A DNA stretch of 40,075 nucleotides from Actinospica durhamensis (GTDB lineage Bacteria; Actinomycetota; Actinomycetes; Streptomycetales; Catenulisporaceae), in the NCBI RefSeq assembly GCF_018139695.1, contig NZ_JAGSOG010000052.1, positions 1 to 40,075 on the forward strand, in the 5' to 3' direction. The translations under genes and the position numbers were made by a program. Under the pieces are notes generated by a model. It searched no databases and was not told the origin of the DNA. It worked only from the letters and a program-made list of their open reading frames with translations. Below are positions 16,536-24,807 of the stretch, one piece after another. How positions within the stretch are numbered: position 1 is the first letter of the stretch; each line of letters begins with the position of its first letter.

Positions 16536-18095
16536 ATGTCTGAATCCTCTGCTGGCGAGGACTTCGTCAACGCTCTTGGACCGACGACCCCACACTCAGG
16601 CAGATCCGGCACGGACCACGGCGAGGCGCCCGACGGGCAGCACGAGCGCGGGCGCTGGATGGTCCTGGTCATCGTGAGTATCGCGCAGCTGATGATCGTG
16701 CTCGACATCTCGATCGTCAACATCGCGCTACCCGACGCGCAGAAGGCACTGGGCTTCTCCAACGGCGACCGGCAGTGGATCGTCACCGCCTACTCGCTCG
16801 CCTTCGGGGCGCTGCTGCTGTTCGGCGGACGGCTGGCCGACCTGGTCGGGCGCAAACGCATGTTCATCGCGGGACTGATCGTCTTCGCCGCGGCCTCGCT
16901 GCTCGGCGGTATCTCGCCGAACTTCGAGGTGCTGGTCACGGCGCGGGCGATCCAGGGCGTCGCGGGCGCCACCCTCGCGCCCGCCGCGCTGTCGCTGCTG
17001 ACCACGACCTTCCCCGACTCGAGAGAGCGGGCCACGGCGTTCGCCGTCTTCGGCGCGGTGGCCGGGTCCGGTGCGGCCGTGGGGCTGCTGCTCGGCGGCG
17101 TGCTGACCGAGTTCCTGAGCTGGCGCTGGACGCTGTTCATCAACGTCCTGTTCGCGGGCGTGGCACTCATCGGAGCAGTGCGCTACCTCACCCGCGAACG
17201 CCCGCACGAGCGTCCAGGCCTGGACATACCCGGCACACTGCTGGTCTCCGTCGGCCTGTTCTGCCTCGTGTACGGGTTCTCCAACGCCGAGAGCCACCCC
17301 TGGAGCGCGCCGTCGACCTGGGGCTTCATCGTGGTGGGCGGTGTCCTGCTGCTCGCGTTCTGCGCGTGGATCGCGCGGGCCGCCGACCCGCTGTTGCCGC
17401 CGTGGATCGTGCTGCACCGGGACCGAGGCGGCTCCTTCCTGGCGATGTTCATCACCGGCGCCGGCATCTTCGGAGTGTTCCTGTTCCTGACCTACTTCCT
17501 GCAGACCTCGCTGAGGTACTCGCCGGTGCGGACGGGTCTGGCGTTCCTGCCGCTGGTCATCGCCCTGATGATCACCGCGACAGCGGCCTCGACCAGGCTG
17601 CTGCCGCGCTTCGGCCCCAAGCTGCTGATCCCTCCCGGGATGATGTTGGCGGCGGGCGGCATGGCGTGGCTCACCGGAATCAGCCTGACCAGCAGTTACG
17701 CCGCGAATATCCTGGGACCGCTGATCCTGCTGGGCGCGGGCCTCGGTCTGGTGTTCGCCCCGGCACTGAACTCCGCGACCTTCAGCGTCGGACCTCGGGA
17801 CGCGGGCGTCGCTTCGGCCACGGCCAACACCGCCCAGCAGGTCGGAGGCTCGATCGGCACGGCGTTGCTGAACACCATCGCCGCCTCGGCGGTCACGTCC
17901 TATGTGGCCTCGCACGCCGCGGCCCATGTGCCCCCGACCGAGGTGCAGGCCCAGGCCGCCGTACACAGCTATCAGGTGGTGTTCTGGATCTGCGCCGCGA
18001 TCTTCGCCATCGGGGCTCTCATCTGCTTCGGCCTGCTGCGCTTCGGAGCCCAACAGCCCGATTCGCAGGCTGCCGACGCGCCCGCCGCGGCGTGA
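16536..18095 (+). CDS. MFS drug exporter, DHA2 family (14 TM)
   Basis: 519 residues from ATG at 16536, with GAGGGG five bases upstream; the nine-codon longer version is less likely. A polar N-terminus of about 40 residues is followed by WMVLVIVSIAQLMIVLDISIVNIALP, which is DHA2 motif D1 (LDxTIVNVALP) with the membrane aspartate. RLADLVGRKRMF is motif A between helices 2 and 3, and GAVAGSGAAVGLLLGGVL is motif C, typical of antiporters. About 14 helices are predictable, ending with FWICAAIFAIGALICFGLLRF. It should expel a drug or secondary metabolite using the proton gradient. No specific regulator lies beside it; the YozE-like gene is divergent and the sigma factor is convergent. Confidence 0.92.
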   Translation: MSESSAGEDFVNALGPTTPHSGRSGTDHGEAPDGQHERGRWMVLVIVSIAQLMIVLDISIVNIALPDAQKALGFSNGDRQWIVTAYSLAFGALLLFGGRLADLVGRKRMFIAGLIVFAAASLLGGISPNFEVLVTARAIQGVAGATLAPAALSLLTTTFPDSRERATAFAVFGAVAGSGAAVGLLLGGVLTEFLSWRWTLFINVLFAGVALIGAVRYLTRERPHERPGLDIPGTLLVSVGLFCLVYGFSNAESHPWSAPSTWGFIVVGGVLLLAFCAWIARAADPLLPPWIVLHRDRGGSFLAMFITGAGIFGVFLFLTYFLQTSLRYSPVRTGLAFLPLVIALMITATAASTRLLPRFGPKLLIPPGMMLAAGGMAWLTGISLTSSYAANILGPLILLGAGLGLVFAPALNSATFSVGPRDAGVASATANTAQQVGGSIGTALLNTIAASAVTSYVASHAAAHVPPTEVQAQAAVHSYQVVFWICAAIFAIGALICFGLLRFGAQQPDSQAADAPAAA

Positions 18096-18140
18096 CGCGG
18101 ATGCCGCGCGGCGGGGCGAGGCGGGCGGCGTAGGGCGGGG

Positions 18141-19091
18141 TCAGGTGAGCGGGGCCCGATCGATCGGAAGCCCGAACCACGGGAACAGGTCCGCGCGGTG
18201 GAACGCCATCACCGCGCGGACCCCCGCGTCGCCCACACTCAGTACCTGCACCGAATGGGCGTGCCAGGCACCGTCCGGGTCACGCTGGTAGTAGGCGAGC
18301 GCGGGCTGGCCGTTCGCCGAGGTCCGCACGATCAGCCGGTGCTCCGGGCCGGGCAGGAGCTTCGCGGCGAGCAGCCTCGTCACCGCCTCGCGCCCGACGA
18401 ACCAGGTCGGGATCGGCGGCATCTCCCAGCGCACGTCCTCGGTCAGCAGGCCTGTCAGGGCGGCCAGGTCGGCCCGCGCGAAGGCGTCGGCGTACCGGTC
18501 CACGAGTGCCCTGCGTACGGGCTCGTCCGGTTCGCTCAGCAGATCTTCGGACGGCGCGTGCCGGGCGAGTTCGGCCCGTGCGCGGCGCAGTGTGCTGTTG
18601 ACCGCGACCGTGGTCGTCTCGAGCACCGCGGCGACCTCGGCGGCCGGCCACGCGAGCACGTCCCGGAAGATCAACACGGCCCGCTGGCGCGGCGACAGTT
18701 GCTGCAGCGCCGCGACCACCGCCAGCCGCAGGCTCTGGCGGGCCCCGACGAGCGTCGCCGGATCCGTGCCGAGCCGGTCCGGGAACGGCTCGAGCCACGC
18801 CGTCTCCTTGGCGTAGGCCTCGATGGCGTCCGGATCCGATCCCGGAGCGCCCAGTGCCGAGGGCACGACTCGCCGGCTGCTGTGGGCCAACGCATTCAGG
18901 CAGACGCGGGTGGCGATGCGGTAGAGCCAGGTCCTGACCGACGAACGGTGCTCGAATGTCGCGTACCCGTGCCAGGCCCGCAGGCAGGTCTCCTGCACCG
19001 CGTCCTCGGCGTCGTGGATCGACCCGAGCATGCGGTAGCAGTGCGCGAGCAACTCCGCTCGGTACCGCGCGAACTCGTCCTCCAGGTTCAT
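18141..19091 (-). CDS. ECF-type sigma factor with C-terminal SnoaL-like domain
   Basis: 316 residues from ATG at 19091 (GAGGAG five bases upstream), which removes 67 implausible codons from the longest frame. Region 2 spans about 5-75 (RAELLAHCYRMLGSIHDAEDAVQETCLRAWHGY, VRTWLYRIATRVCLNAL). The linker has WLEPFPD as in the other sigma factor of this window. Region 4 spans about 130-185 (LSPRQRAVLIFRDVLAWPAAEVAAVLETTTVAVNSTLRRAR). The tail from about 195 is SnoaL-like (YADAFARADLAALTGLLTEDVRWEMPPIPTWFVG). It is similar to the factor at 3688-4659 but clearly not a recent copy. It is divergent from a small alpha/beta-barrel-like gene across 221 bases, a likely target or partner. Confidence 0.92.
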   Translation of the reverse strand: MNLEDEFARYRAELLAHCYRMLGSIHDAEDAVQETCLRAWHGYATFEHRSSVRTWLYRIATRVCLNALAHSSRRVVPSALGAPGSDPDAIEAYAKETAWLEPFPDRLGTDPATLVGARQSLRLAVVAALQQLSPRQRAVLIFRDVLAWPAAEVAAVLETTTVAVNSTLRRARAELARHAPSEDLLSEPDEPVRRALVDRYADAFARADLAALTGLLTEDVRWEMPPIPTWFVGREAVTRLLAAKLLPGPEHRLIVRTSANGQPALAYYQRDPDGAWHAHSVQVLSVGDAGVRAVMAFHRADLFPWFGLPIDRAPLT

Positions 19092-19188
19092 CTCAGCTCC
19101 TCGGCCGATTCCAGCTCGGCAGCGGTCGACACGGCGACGGGCACGGCGGGCGCCTGCGGCGGGGCAGGGCTTCGTCGTGCGCTGATCC

Positions 19189-19202
19189 AAAGCGTTCGCT
19201 TT
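19189..19202. promoter_or_regulatory. Small palindrome between sigma factor and divergent gene
   Basis: AAAGCG and CGCTTT flank a TT centre at 19189-19202. The site lies about 100 bases from each start codon in a 221-base divergent intergenic region. It could be an operator, but six-base arms occur by chance fairly often. Confidence 0.3.
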
Positions 19203-19312
19203 CACGGATACAGACAGCGCACGCAGACCGAACTCGTCGCGGATCGGGCGATGAGTTCGGATGATCCCCGCGGTCCATATCCGCGACAACACAAATCAGC
19301 GAGGAGAGATCG

Positions 19313-19606
19313 ATGAGTACTGCGGTGATCCGCTACCGGACCACGCCGGAAGCGGCCGAGGAGAACCAGCGCCTGATCGAAGGGGTCTTCGCCCAGTTGG
19401 CGGCCGCGACCCCGGCCGGCCTGCGCTACAGCGCCTTCCGGCTGGCCGACGGGGTCACCTTCGTCCACGTCGTCGACGGCGAGGGGCTGGGCGAACTCGG
19501 CGCGTTCCAGGAGTTCCAGAAGACCATCGCCGAGCGCCTGGCCGACGGCCCCACGCGCGAGGACGCGGTCCTGATCGGTGCCTACGCGGCCGAGGCGGGC
19601 CGCTGA
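19313..19606 (+). CDS. Small protein, possible dimeric alpha/beta-barrel (ABM-like)
   Basis: 97 residues from ATG at 19313, with GAGGAGAG upstream. The pattern is beta-alpha-beta-beta-alpha-beta: TAVIRYRTTPEAAEENQRLIEGVFAQLAAA, GLRYSAFRLADGVTFVHVVD, FQEFQKTIAERL, VLIGAYAA. This fits the ferredoxin-like fold of antibiotic-biosynthesis-monooxygenase and YCII/DUF1330-type proteins, which form dimeric barrels. I see no definite catalytic residue. It is divergent from the SnoaL-tailed sigma factor, and small barrel proteins of this kind are recurrent neighbours of such sigma factors. It may be a target gene; this is inference. Confidence 0.7.
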   Translation: MSTAVIRYRTTPEAAEENQRLIEGVFAQLAAATPAGLRYSAFRLADGVTFVHVVDGEGLGELGAFQEFQKTIAERLADGPTREDAVLIGAYAAEAGR

Positions 19607-19618
19607 GCGTCTCAGGCC

Positions 19619-20266
19619 TCAGCTGCGTCGGCCGAAGATGTTCAGGAAGAACAGGAAGACGTTGAGGATGTCGAGGAAGATCGAGGCCGCGAGGAGCGGG
19701 GCCGAGGCGATGTCCTGCGAGCGGCGCAGCCGTTGGAAGTCGACGAGGGTGAATCCGGCGAAGATCACCAGGCCGAGGACGGAGTAGATCAGGGATCCGC
19801 CGGGGATGTGGACGAAGATCGCGACGACGCCGAACAGGATCAGCCCGAGCAGGGCCCAGAAGCAGACGCGGGCCAGGGCGGACAGGTCGCGGCGGGTGGC
19901 GTAGCCGGCGGAGCCGAGTGCGGCGATGAACAGGGCCGTCGCGCCGCCGGCCTGCCACAGCGCCTGCGGGTTGGCCGCGGCGTAGTACGCGATCGTCGGG
20001 GCGACCGCGACGCCGATGAACACGCCGAACGCGCCGAGCAGCGCCACGGTCGCCTCGCGGGAGCGGCGGGCCGTGGCGCGCATCGCGAACAGGCAGACGA
20101 AGGCGGCCACGAAGGCGATCAGGCCCGCGGGCGCGCTGAGGTCGCGGCCGATGTAGGCGCCGAGGGCGAAGAGTCCGGCCGTGGCCGCGACGTAGGTCAT
20201 CGTGCGTGCGAACAGGGTGTTCGCGGAGATGCGGTAGCCCGGGCGGCTCACTGTGGCGTCATACAC
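19619..20266 (-). CDS. Bax inhibitor-1 / YccA family membrane protein
   Basis: 215 residues from GTG at 20266. Seven hydrophobic segments span the protein (for example TMTYVAATAGLFALGAYIG, EATVALLGAFGVFIGVAVAPTIAYYAA, VCFWALLGLILFGVVAIFVHIPG, LIYSVLGLVIFAGFTLVDFQRLRR). It ends with LLAASIFLDILNVFLFFLNIFGRR, the characteristic BI-1 C-terminus (LDIINLFLxLLxIFG). The aspartates in FTLVDFQ and FLDILN match the pair that forms the pH-sensitive latch for calcium leak in this family. Bacterial members are thought to be calcium-leak or stress-related channels. It is a single gene downstream of nothing obvious; its stop codon is convergent with the small barrel gene, 12 bases apart. Confidence 0.92.
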   Translation of the reverse strand: MYDATVSRPGYRISANTLFARTMTYVAATAGLFALGAYIGRDLSAPAGLIAFVAAFVCLFAMRATARRSREATVALLGAFGVFIGVAVAPTIAYYAAANPQALWQAGGATALFIAALGSAGYATRRDLSALARVCFWALLGLILFGVVAIFVHIPGGSLIYSVLGLVIFAGFTLVDFQRLRRSQDIASAPLLAASIFLDILNVFLFFLNIFGRRS

Positions 20267-20351
20267 GCTGCACTACTACCCACTTCCGGTGCGATGTACC
20301 TGGGCATGGGCGCCGGCCCGGGCCCGGCCCGGGGCGTCAGCCGGTCGAGCA

Positions 20352-23300
20352 TCAGTCGCCTGAGTCTCGGAGCCAGGCGATGAACCCGAGCGCCGACTCG
20401 ACCATCGCCTGGGCGCGCGGCCACACCTTGGCCAGTTCCCGGTCGATGGCGAGCGCTTCGGACGCCGCGGCCAGTGCCTCCTGCCGCCGGCCGCAGCCGT
20501 GGAGCATCAGCGCGAGGCTCACCAGGGCGCCGGACAGTTCGAGCCGGGCCTCCTGGGCGAGCAGCCGGGCCTGCTCGGACTGACCGCGCGTCAGTCCCCG
20601 GCCCGCCAACAGGCCTCTGTCGATCACGACCGCTTCGGCGGCCGCGGCCAGGCCCTGCTGCCACCGACCCAGCTTCCCCGACCGCACCGCGAAATCCTGC
20701 AGGCTCGTCGCGAGCTCGGACAGGAACTCCTCAGGACGGGCCTGGACCATGCTGCGACGAACCTCGATCGCCGCGCCGACCGCGTCCGACGCCTCCTGCC
20801 ACCGGCCCGACTCGTCGAGTTTCCCGACCAGGAGGTCGAGATGCGTCGCGAGCTCGGGCAGGAAATCCGGGGGCAGGATTCCGGCCGCCTGACGGTAGGC
20901 GTCGATCGCCTCGGTGTACGCGGCCGCGACGTCGTCCGACCGGCCGAGGTTCTCCCCGCACGCGGCGAGGACGGTGTAGAGCTGCTGGCCGAAATCGGTC
21001 AGGAACTCCTCCGGGCGGGTCCGGATCAACCGGCCGAAGGCGCCGGCCGCCTCGACGGCCGCGGCCCGTGCCTCCTCCCACCGTTCCAGAATCATGAGGC
21101 AGACGGCCTGGGCCCGTTGGCTGCGGGCGAGTTCGGGCAGGAACTCCTCCGGGCGGGCCCGGGCCAGGGTGCGGTAGGCGTCGACGGCTTCGCTGCTCGG
21201 GGCGACGACTTCCGCCCACCGGTCGAGATCGGCGAGCCGCGACGCCATGGCGGCCGAGACCGCGGCGAGGTCGGGCAGGTGTTCCTCCGGGCGGGCCCGG
21301 GCCAGCGTCCGGTAGACGCCCGCCGCCTCGGTGTACGCGGCCAGCGCCTCCTCCCCTCGACCCGCCTCGATCAGCCGGAACGCGACGAGACGCAGCGCTC
21401 TGGCGAAGTCGGGCAGGAAGGCGTCGGGCTGCATCTGAGCCAGCGTCCGATACGCGTCGGCCGCCTCGGTGTGCGCGGCCAGGGCTTCGCGCGGACGGCC
21501 CAGCTCGTCCAGTCGCAGTGCCATGGCACCCGCGAGGATGGCGAATTCGGGCAGGAACTCCCGCGGCCGCGTCCGGGCCAGCGTGCGGTAGGCGCCCGCC
21601 GACTCGGCTTGCGCGGCCAGCGCCTCCGGCGACCGGCCCAGTTCGCCGAGCAGCAGGGCCCGGACCGTCAGATGCCGGGCGAGGTCGGGCAGGAACGCAT
21701 CGGGCCGGGCCCGCACCAGATCCCGGCGGATCGCCAGGGCCTCGTCGATCGTGGCCAAGGCCTCCGGGAGGCGCCCGGAGTCCTTCAGCCGGAGGGCGAG
21801 GTTGTGCAGGGCCATGGACAGGTCGGGCAGGTAGCTGCCGGGATCGACGCCGGCCAGTCCGCGGTAGATCCGTACCGCGTCGGTGATCACGGCATGCGCG
21901 TCCTGCGGGCGATCGACGTGGACGAGCACCCCCACCAGAGTGTTCAGGCTCGCGGCGAAGTCGGGCAGGAACATCTCGGGTCGCGTGCGCACCAGGGTGC
22001 CGCGGATGGCCAGTGCCTCCCCGATCGCGGCCCACGCCTCCTGGTGGCGTCCGAGATCGCTCAGCCGCGTGGCGAGGTTGTGCAGGGTCACGGCCAGGTC
22101 GGGCAGCAACTCCTCCCTGCGGGCGGCGGCGGGATCACGGCGTGGCCACGCGCGTTCCCGGCCCGCCCGGGTCAGTGCCCGGTAGATGCCGACCGCCTCG
22201 AGGCTCGCGGCCAGTGCCTCCTGTTTCCGGGCCGGCTCGCCCAGACGGCCGCTGCCGAGTCGGGTCGCGAGGTTGTTCAGCGCCTTCGCGAGCAGGGGGA
22301 GGAAGGTGCCGGGATCGTCCCGCGCGCCCTGGCGCAATGCCGTGACCAGCCTCCGGGCGAGTTGCTCGGAGACGTCGGCCAGCACGATGCTGGGCTGGGG
22401 CATCCGGCCGTCGAGGCGCCTGAGGTCGTCCAGCGCCATCGCCGGGTCCTCGACGATCTTGCCCAGCGCGCGTAGCAGAGGGCTGGGATGCTCGACCTGG
22501 GTGGCGACTTCGGCCGCGACCAGAGCCAGGGGCAGGCCGTGCCCGGCCGCGAGGTCGGTGAGTCGGGTGTCGAGACCGTGGTCGAACACGGGGTGGGCGG
22601 CGGCTCGGGCGTAGAAGGTGAGCATCCGCTCGGTCTGCGGCCGGTCCGCGCCGGGGAGCAACGCGTCGGGCAGCCAGGGGTGTGCGGACAGGTGCCGGCC
22701 GAGGAATCGCTCGGCCAGGCGGTCCGGTTGCAGGCTGCCGAACGGCGCGCCGGGCCGGGCCGGCGGGTAGAGCGCTGCGATCCACTCGCGTACCGCGCGG
22801 CGCCGGTCGTACGGCTGGTCGCGCAGTCCCGGGGCCTTTCCCAGCAGCGTGTCGGCGGCCTCGGTCGTGTCCGCGCCCAACAGCAGCGCGGCCGCCATCG
22901 CCTCGTCCAGGGTGTGGCTGCTCAGGCCGGGCGACAATGCGCCCGCGGCCGCCGAGGCGAACCAGTACCCGTATTCGTGGGCGAGCAGCCGGTCCTCGAC
23001 CCGCTGTACGCCTTCGACTCCCGGGCCGGCCGCGTGCTCGGGGTGGGCGGCGTCGAGCAGGTCGGCCAGCGCCGTCATGTGGATGCTCAGCGCGCTCAGC
23101 GATCCGGAGCCGTCGAACCGCGGCGCGCTCAGCTGCGCCGTCAGCCGCATCCACGACGGCCCTTGCTGGTCACGCACCTGAGGCAGCGCGGCGGCGAACG
23201 CGTCGGCCGCGCGCCGGTAGGCGGCACGGTGGGCTTGCGCGTCCTCGCCGAGGGCGGGCAGCGCGGTGAGCGGAGTGTCCTGCAGCAGTTCCTCCACGGC

Positions 23301-24419
23301 GCGGGAGTCGGTGGCCCGCATGCCCTCCCACCATCCGCTGGTGCGCGCGAGCAGCAGCACACGTACCGGTGCGGGGCGGCTACGTCCTACGCAGGACTCG
23401 AGCAACGCGGTGACCTGTGCGGAGCGGGTCTCGGCGTAGTCGATCACGACGAGCAGGGGCTTGGCCGCGTCACTCAGGCCTCGCATATCCTCCGGCGCCG
23501 CGCGCGCGGCCGGCCACACCGCCACCCAGCCCTGCGCGGACAGGCTCGCCGCCAGCTCGTGGGCCACGCGGGTCTTGCCCTGGCCGCCCGGTCCGTGGAT
23601 GAGCCACACCTTGGTGTCCGCGCCCGCCGCCCACTCCCGCAGGTCGCCGAGCAACTCCTCGCGACCGTAGAGCGGCACCACGGCCCGGCGCGCCACCAGC
23701 AGCCCGGCGGGCGACGGGATCAGGACGCCGGGACCGGCCGGCGCGGGCGGCTCGGCGAGGACCTGGAACTCCACCGGCTCGAGTTCCGCCGCACCCCCAT
23801 GCTCGGTCAGCACCCTGCGAAAGCCCGCGTCCCGAAGCAAGAGCGAGACCGGCACGGCGGCGATCCTGCGGTTCGCCCACCCGGGCGGGCTCCTCACCAC
23901 GACGCCCGTCAGCAGGTCTCCGCAGAACAGCGCGGCCCCCGACAATCCGCCCCAGGGCGAGCCGCCCGTGCCGCCCGCCTCGGGTACGGAGCCTGAGACG
24001 CTGAACAGGTATTCGCCCGCCACGTACCCGTCGCCCGGGTTCAGCGTTCCCGAGGGCTGCGCCAGTTCCACCGCCCGGCCCGGCCGCTGCACCGCCTCCG
24101 GCACTCCCATCGTCCGGCAGGGGATCTCGGTGCGGTAGGTGACCGTCCGGCCCCAGCGCGCCGGCGCGCCGCCCTGATCAGCCCACCGCGCGTCCTCGAC
24201 CCGCACCAGCGCCGCGTCGTCGCGCCCACCCGGCGTCCCCCGCCAGGCCACCACCGCGTCGAACACCGGCTCGTGCGCCGGCCGGAACACCCGCACCGCG
24301 CTGCCGACCGGACCCACCACGTGGGCGCTGGTCAACACCAGCCGGTCGGCCACCAGGTAACCCGACCCGGGCCCCTGCCCGGCAGCACGCACCGCGAGCA
24401 CCCGCCCGAGCTCCATCAT
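20352..24419 (-). CDS. Trypsin-like protease / NTPase / repeat protein (conflict-system effector)
   Basis: 1355 residues from ATG at 24419 (a second ATG follows; AGGGGG lies upstream). Residues 1-205 are a trypsin-fold protease with an intact triad: H33 in LTSAHVV, D68 in DDAALV, S160 in GLSGAAL. There is no signal peptide, so it acts inside the cell. A P-loop NTPase follows: Walker A GPGGQGKT at 276-283 and Walker B LLVVIDY with D327. From about 690 to 1300 run roughly twelve TPR-like units with an exact 46-residue period (FLPDLA...LGR..EALAA..EA..YRTLARARP). Protease effector, STAND-like switch and repeat sensor in one chain is the plan of predicted suicide/immune effectors in multicellular actinobacteria. 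The trypco2 gene ends 27 bases upstream, a partner defined by co-occurrence with such trypsins. Expected action: ligand or invader sensing through the repeats, NTP-driven activation, then cleavage of cellular targets. The trigger and substrate are unknown. Confidence 0.85.
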   Translation of the reverse strand: MMELGRVLAVRAAGQGPGSGYLVADRLVLTSAHVVGPVGSAVRVFRPAHEPVFDAVVAWRGTPGGRDDAALVRVEDARWADQGGAPARWGRTVTYRTEIPCRTMGVPEAVQRPGRAVELAQPSGTLNPGDGYVAGEYLFSVSGSVPEAGGTGGSPWGGLSGAALFCGDLLTGVVVRSPPGWANRRIAAVPVSLLLRDAGFRRVLTEHGGAAELEPVEFQVLAEPPAPAGPGVLIPSPAGLLVARRAVVPLYGREELLGDLREWAAGADTKVWLIHGPGGQGKTRVAHELAASLSAQGWVAVWPAARAAPEDMRGLSDAAKPLLVVIDYAETRSAQVTALLESCVGRSRPAPVRVLLLARTSGWWEGMRATDSRAVEELLQDTPLTALPALGEDAQAHRAAYRRAADAFAAALPQVRDQQGPSWMRLTAQLSAPRFDGSGSLSALSIHMTALADLLDAAHPEHAAGPGVEGVQRVEDRLLAHEYGYWFASAAAGALSPGLSSHTLDEAMAAALLLGADTTEAADTLLGKAPGLRDQPYDRRRAVREWIAALYPPARPGAPFGSLQPDRLAERFLGRHLSAHPWLPDALLPGADRPQTERMLTFYARAAAHPVFDHGLDTRLTDLAAGHGLPLALVAAEVATQVEHPSPLLRALGKIVEDPAMALDDLRRLDGRMPQPSIVLADVSEQLARRLVTALRQGARDDPGTFLPLLAKALNNLATRLGSGRLGEPARKQEALAASLEAVGIYRALTRAGRERAWPRRDPAAARREELLPDLAVTLHNLATRLSDLGRHQEAWAAIGEALAIRGTLVRTRPEMFLPDFAASLNTLVGVLVHVDRPQDAHAVITDAVRIYRGLAGVDPGSYLPDLSMALHNLALRLKDSGRLPEALATIDEALAIRRDLVRARPDAFLPDLARHLTVRALLLGELGRSPEALAAQAESAGAYRTLARTRPREFLPEFAILAGAMALRLDELGRPREALAAHTEAADAYRTLAQMQPDAFLPDFARALRLVAFRLIEAGRGEEALAAYTEAAGVYRTLARARPEEHLPDLAAVSAAMASRLADLDRWAEVVAPSSEAVDAYRTLARARPEEFLPELARSQRAQAVCLMILERWEEARAAAVEAAGAFGRLIRTRPEEFLTDFGQQLYTVLAACGENLGRSDDVAAAYTEAIDAYRQAAGILPPDFLPELATHLDLLVGKLDESGRWQEASDAVGAAIEVRRSMVQARPEEFLSELATSLQDFAVRSGKLGRWQQGLAAAAEAVVIDRGLLAGRGLTRGQSEQARLLAQEARLELSGALVSLALMLHGCGRRQEALAAASEALAIDRELAKVWPRAQAMVESALGFIAWLRDSGD

Positions 24420-24446
24420 CCGCCCCCTGATCCACCGCCGCGCTGC

Positions 24447-24785
24447 TCAGCGCTCCACGTGCTCGCTCACGTCGCCCGGACCCTCGGGCCGTCGCGCGTC
24501 TCCCGCGATCAGATACGCCGCCCCGTCCGCCGCCTGCGGGGTGAGCCTGACGCTGACGCGGTGCGTGTCGGCCCGGGAGCTGGAACCCTCCGCCTGCGCC
24601 GAGAGCACCCAGGCCCGGAACCCCGCCTGCGCGTTGCGGTCCTCCCGCAGCTCCACCGCGAACTCCAGGAGCACCTCGCTCACGGCGAAGCGCACCTCAG
24701 AGCCCGCACCCCGGGCCGCCGCGACGAGCAGTTCGTCGCGCACCGCCGCCACCGCGTCGACCAGTGCTATCTCCACGCCGCCCAC
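24447..24785 (-). CDS. Trypco2 (trypsin-co-occurring domain 2) protein
   Basis: 112 residues from GTG at 24785, with GGGGAG five bases upstream; a GTG three codons later (24776) is also possible. IALVDAVAAVRDELLVAAARGAGSEVRFAVSEVLLEFAVEL, the polar middle and RADTHRVSVRLTP match the trypco2 family, in which an N-terminal helix is followed by beta strands around VRFxxxxVxLExxVxV and a final THxVxLxLxP. The family was defined by co-occurrence with trypsin and NTPase proteins in predicted conflict systems and is thought to be an adaptor or sensor. Here it lies 22 bases after the methyltransferase stop and 27 bases before the trypsin-NTPase gene, so all three are likely one transcript. The reading frame is part of a longer open frame whose upstream half is antisense-type noise. 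Confidence 0.82.
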   Translation of the reverse strand: MGGVEIALVDAVAAVRDELLVAAARGAGSEVRFAVSEVLLEFAVELREDRNAQAGFRAWVLSAQAEGSSSRADTHRVSVRLTPQAADGAAYLIAGDARRPEGPGDVSEHVER

Positions 24786-24807
24786 TCCCTCTCCCCCGAC
24801 GCAACCG

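Noticed and set aside
19092-19292. 67-codon extension of the second sigma factor
   Set aside because: Basic, unlike the family, and the ATG at 19091 has a good ribosome binding site.
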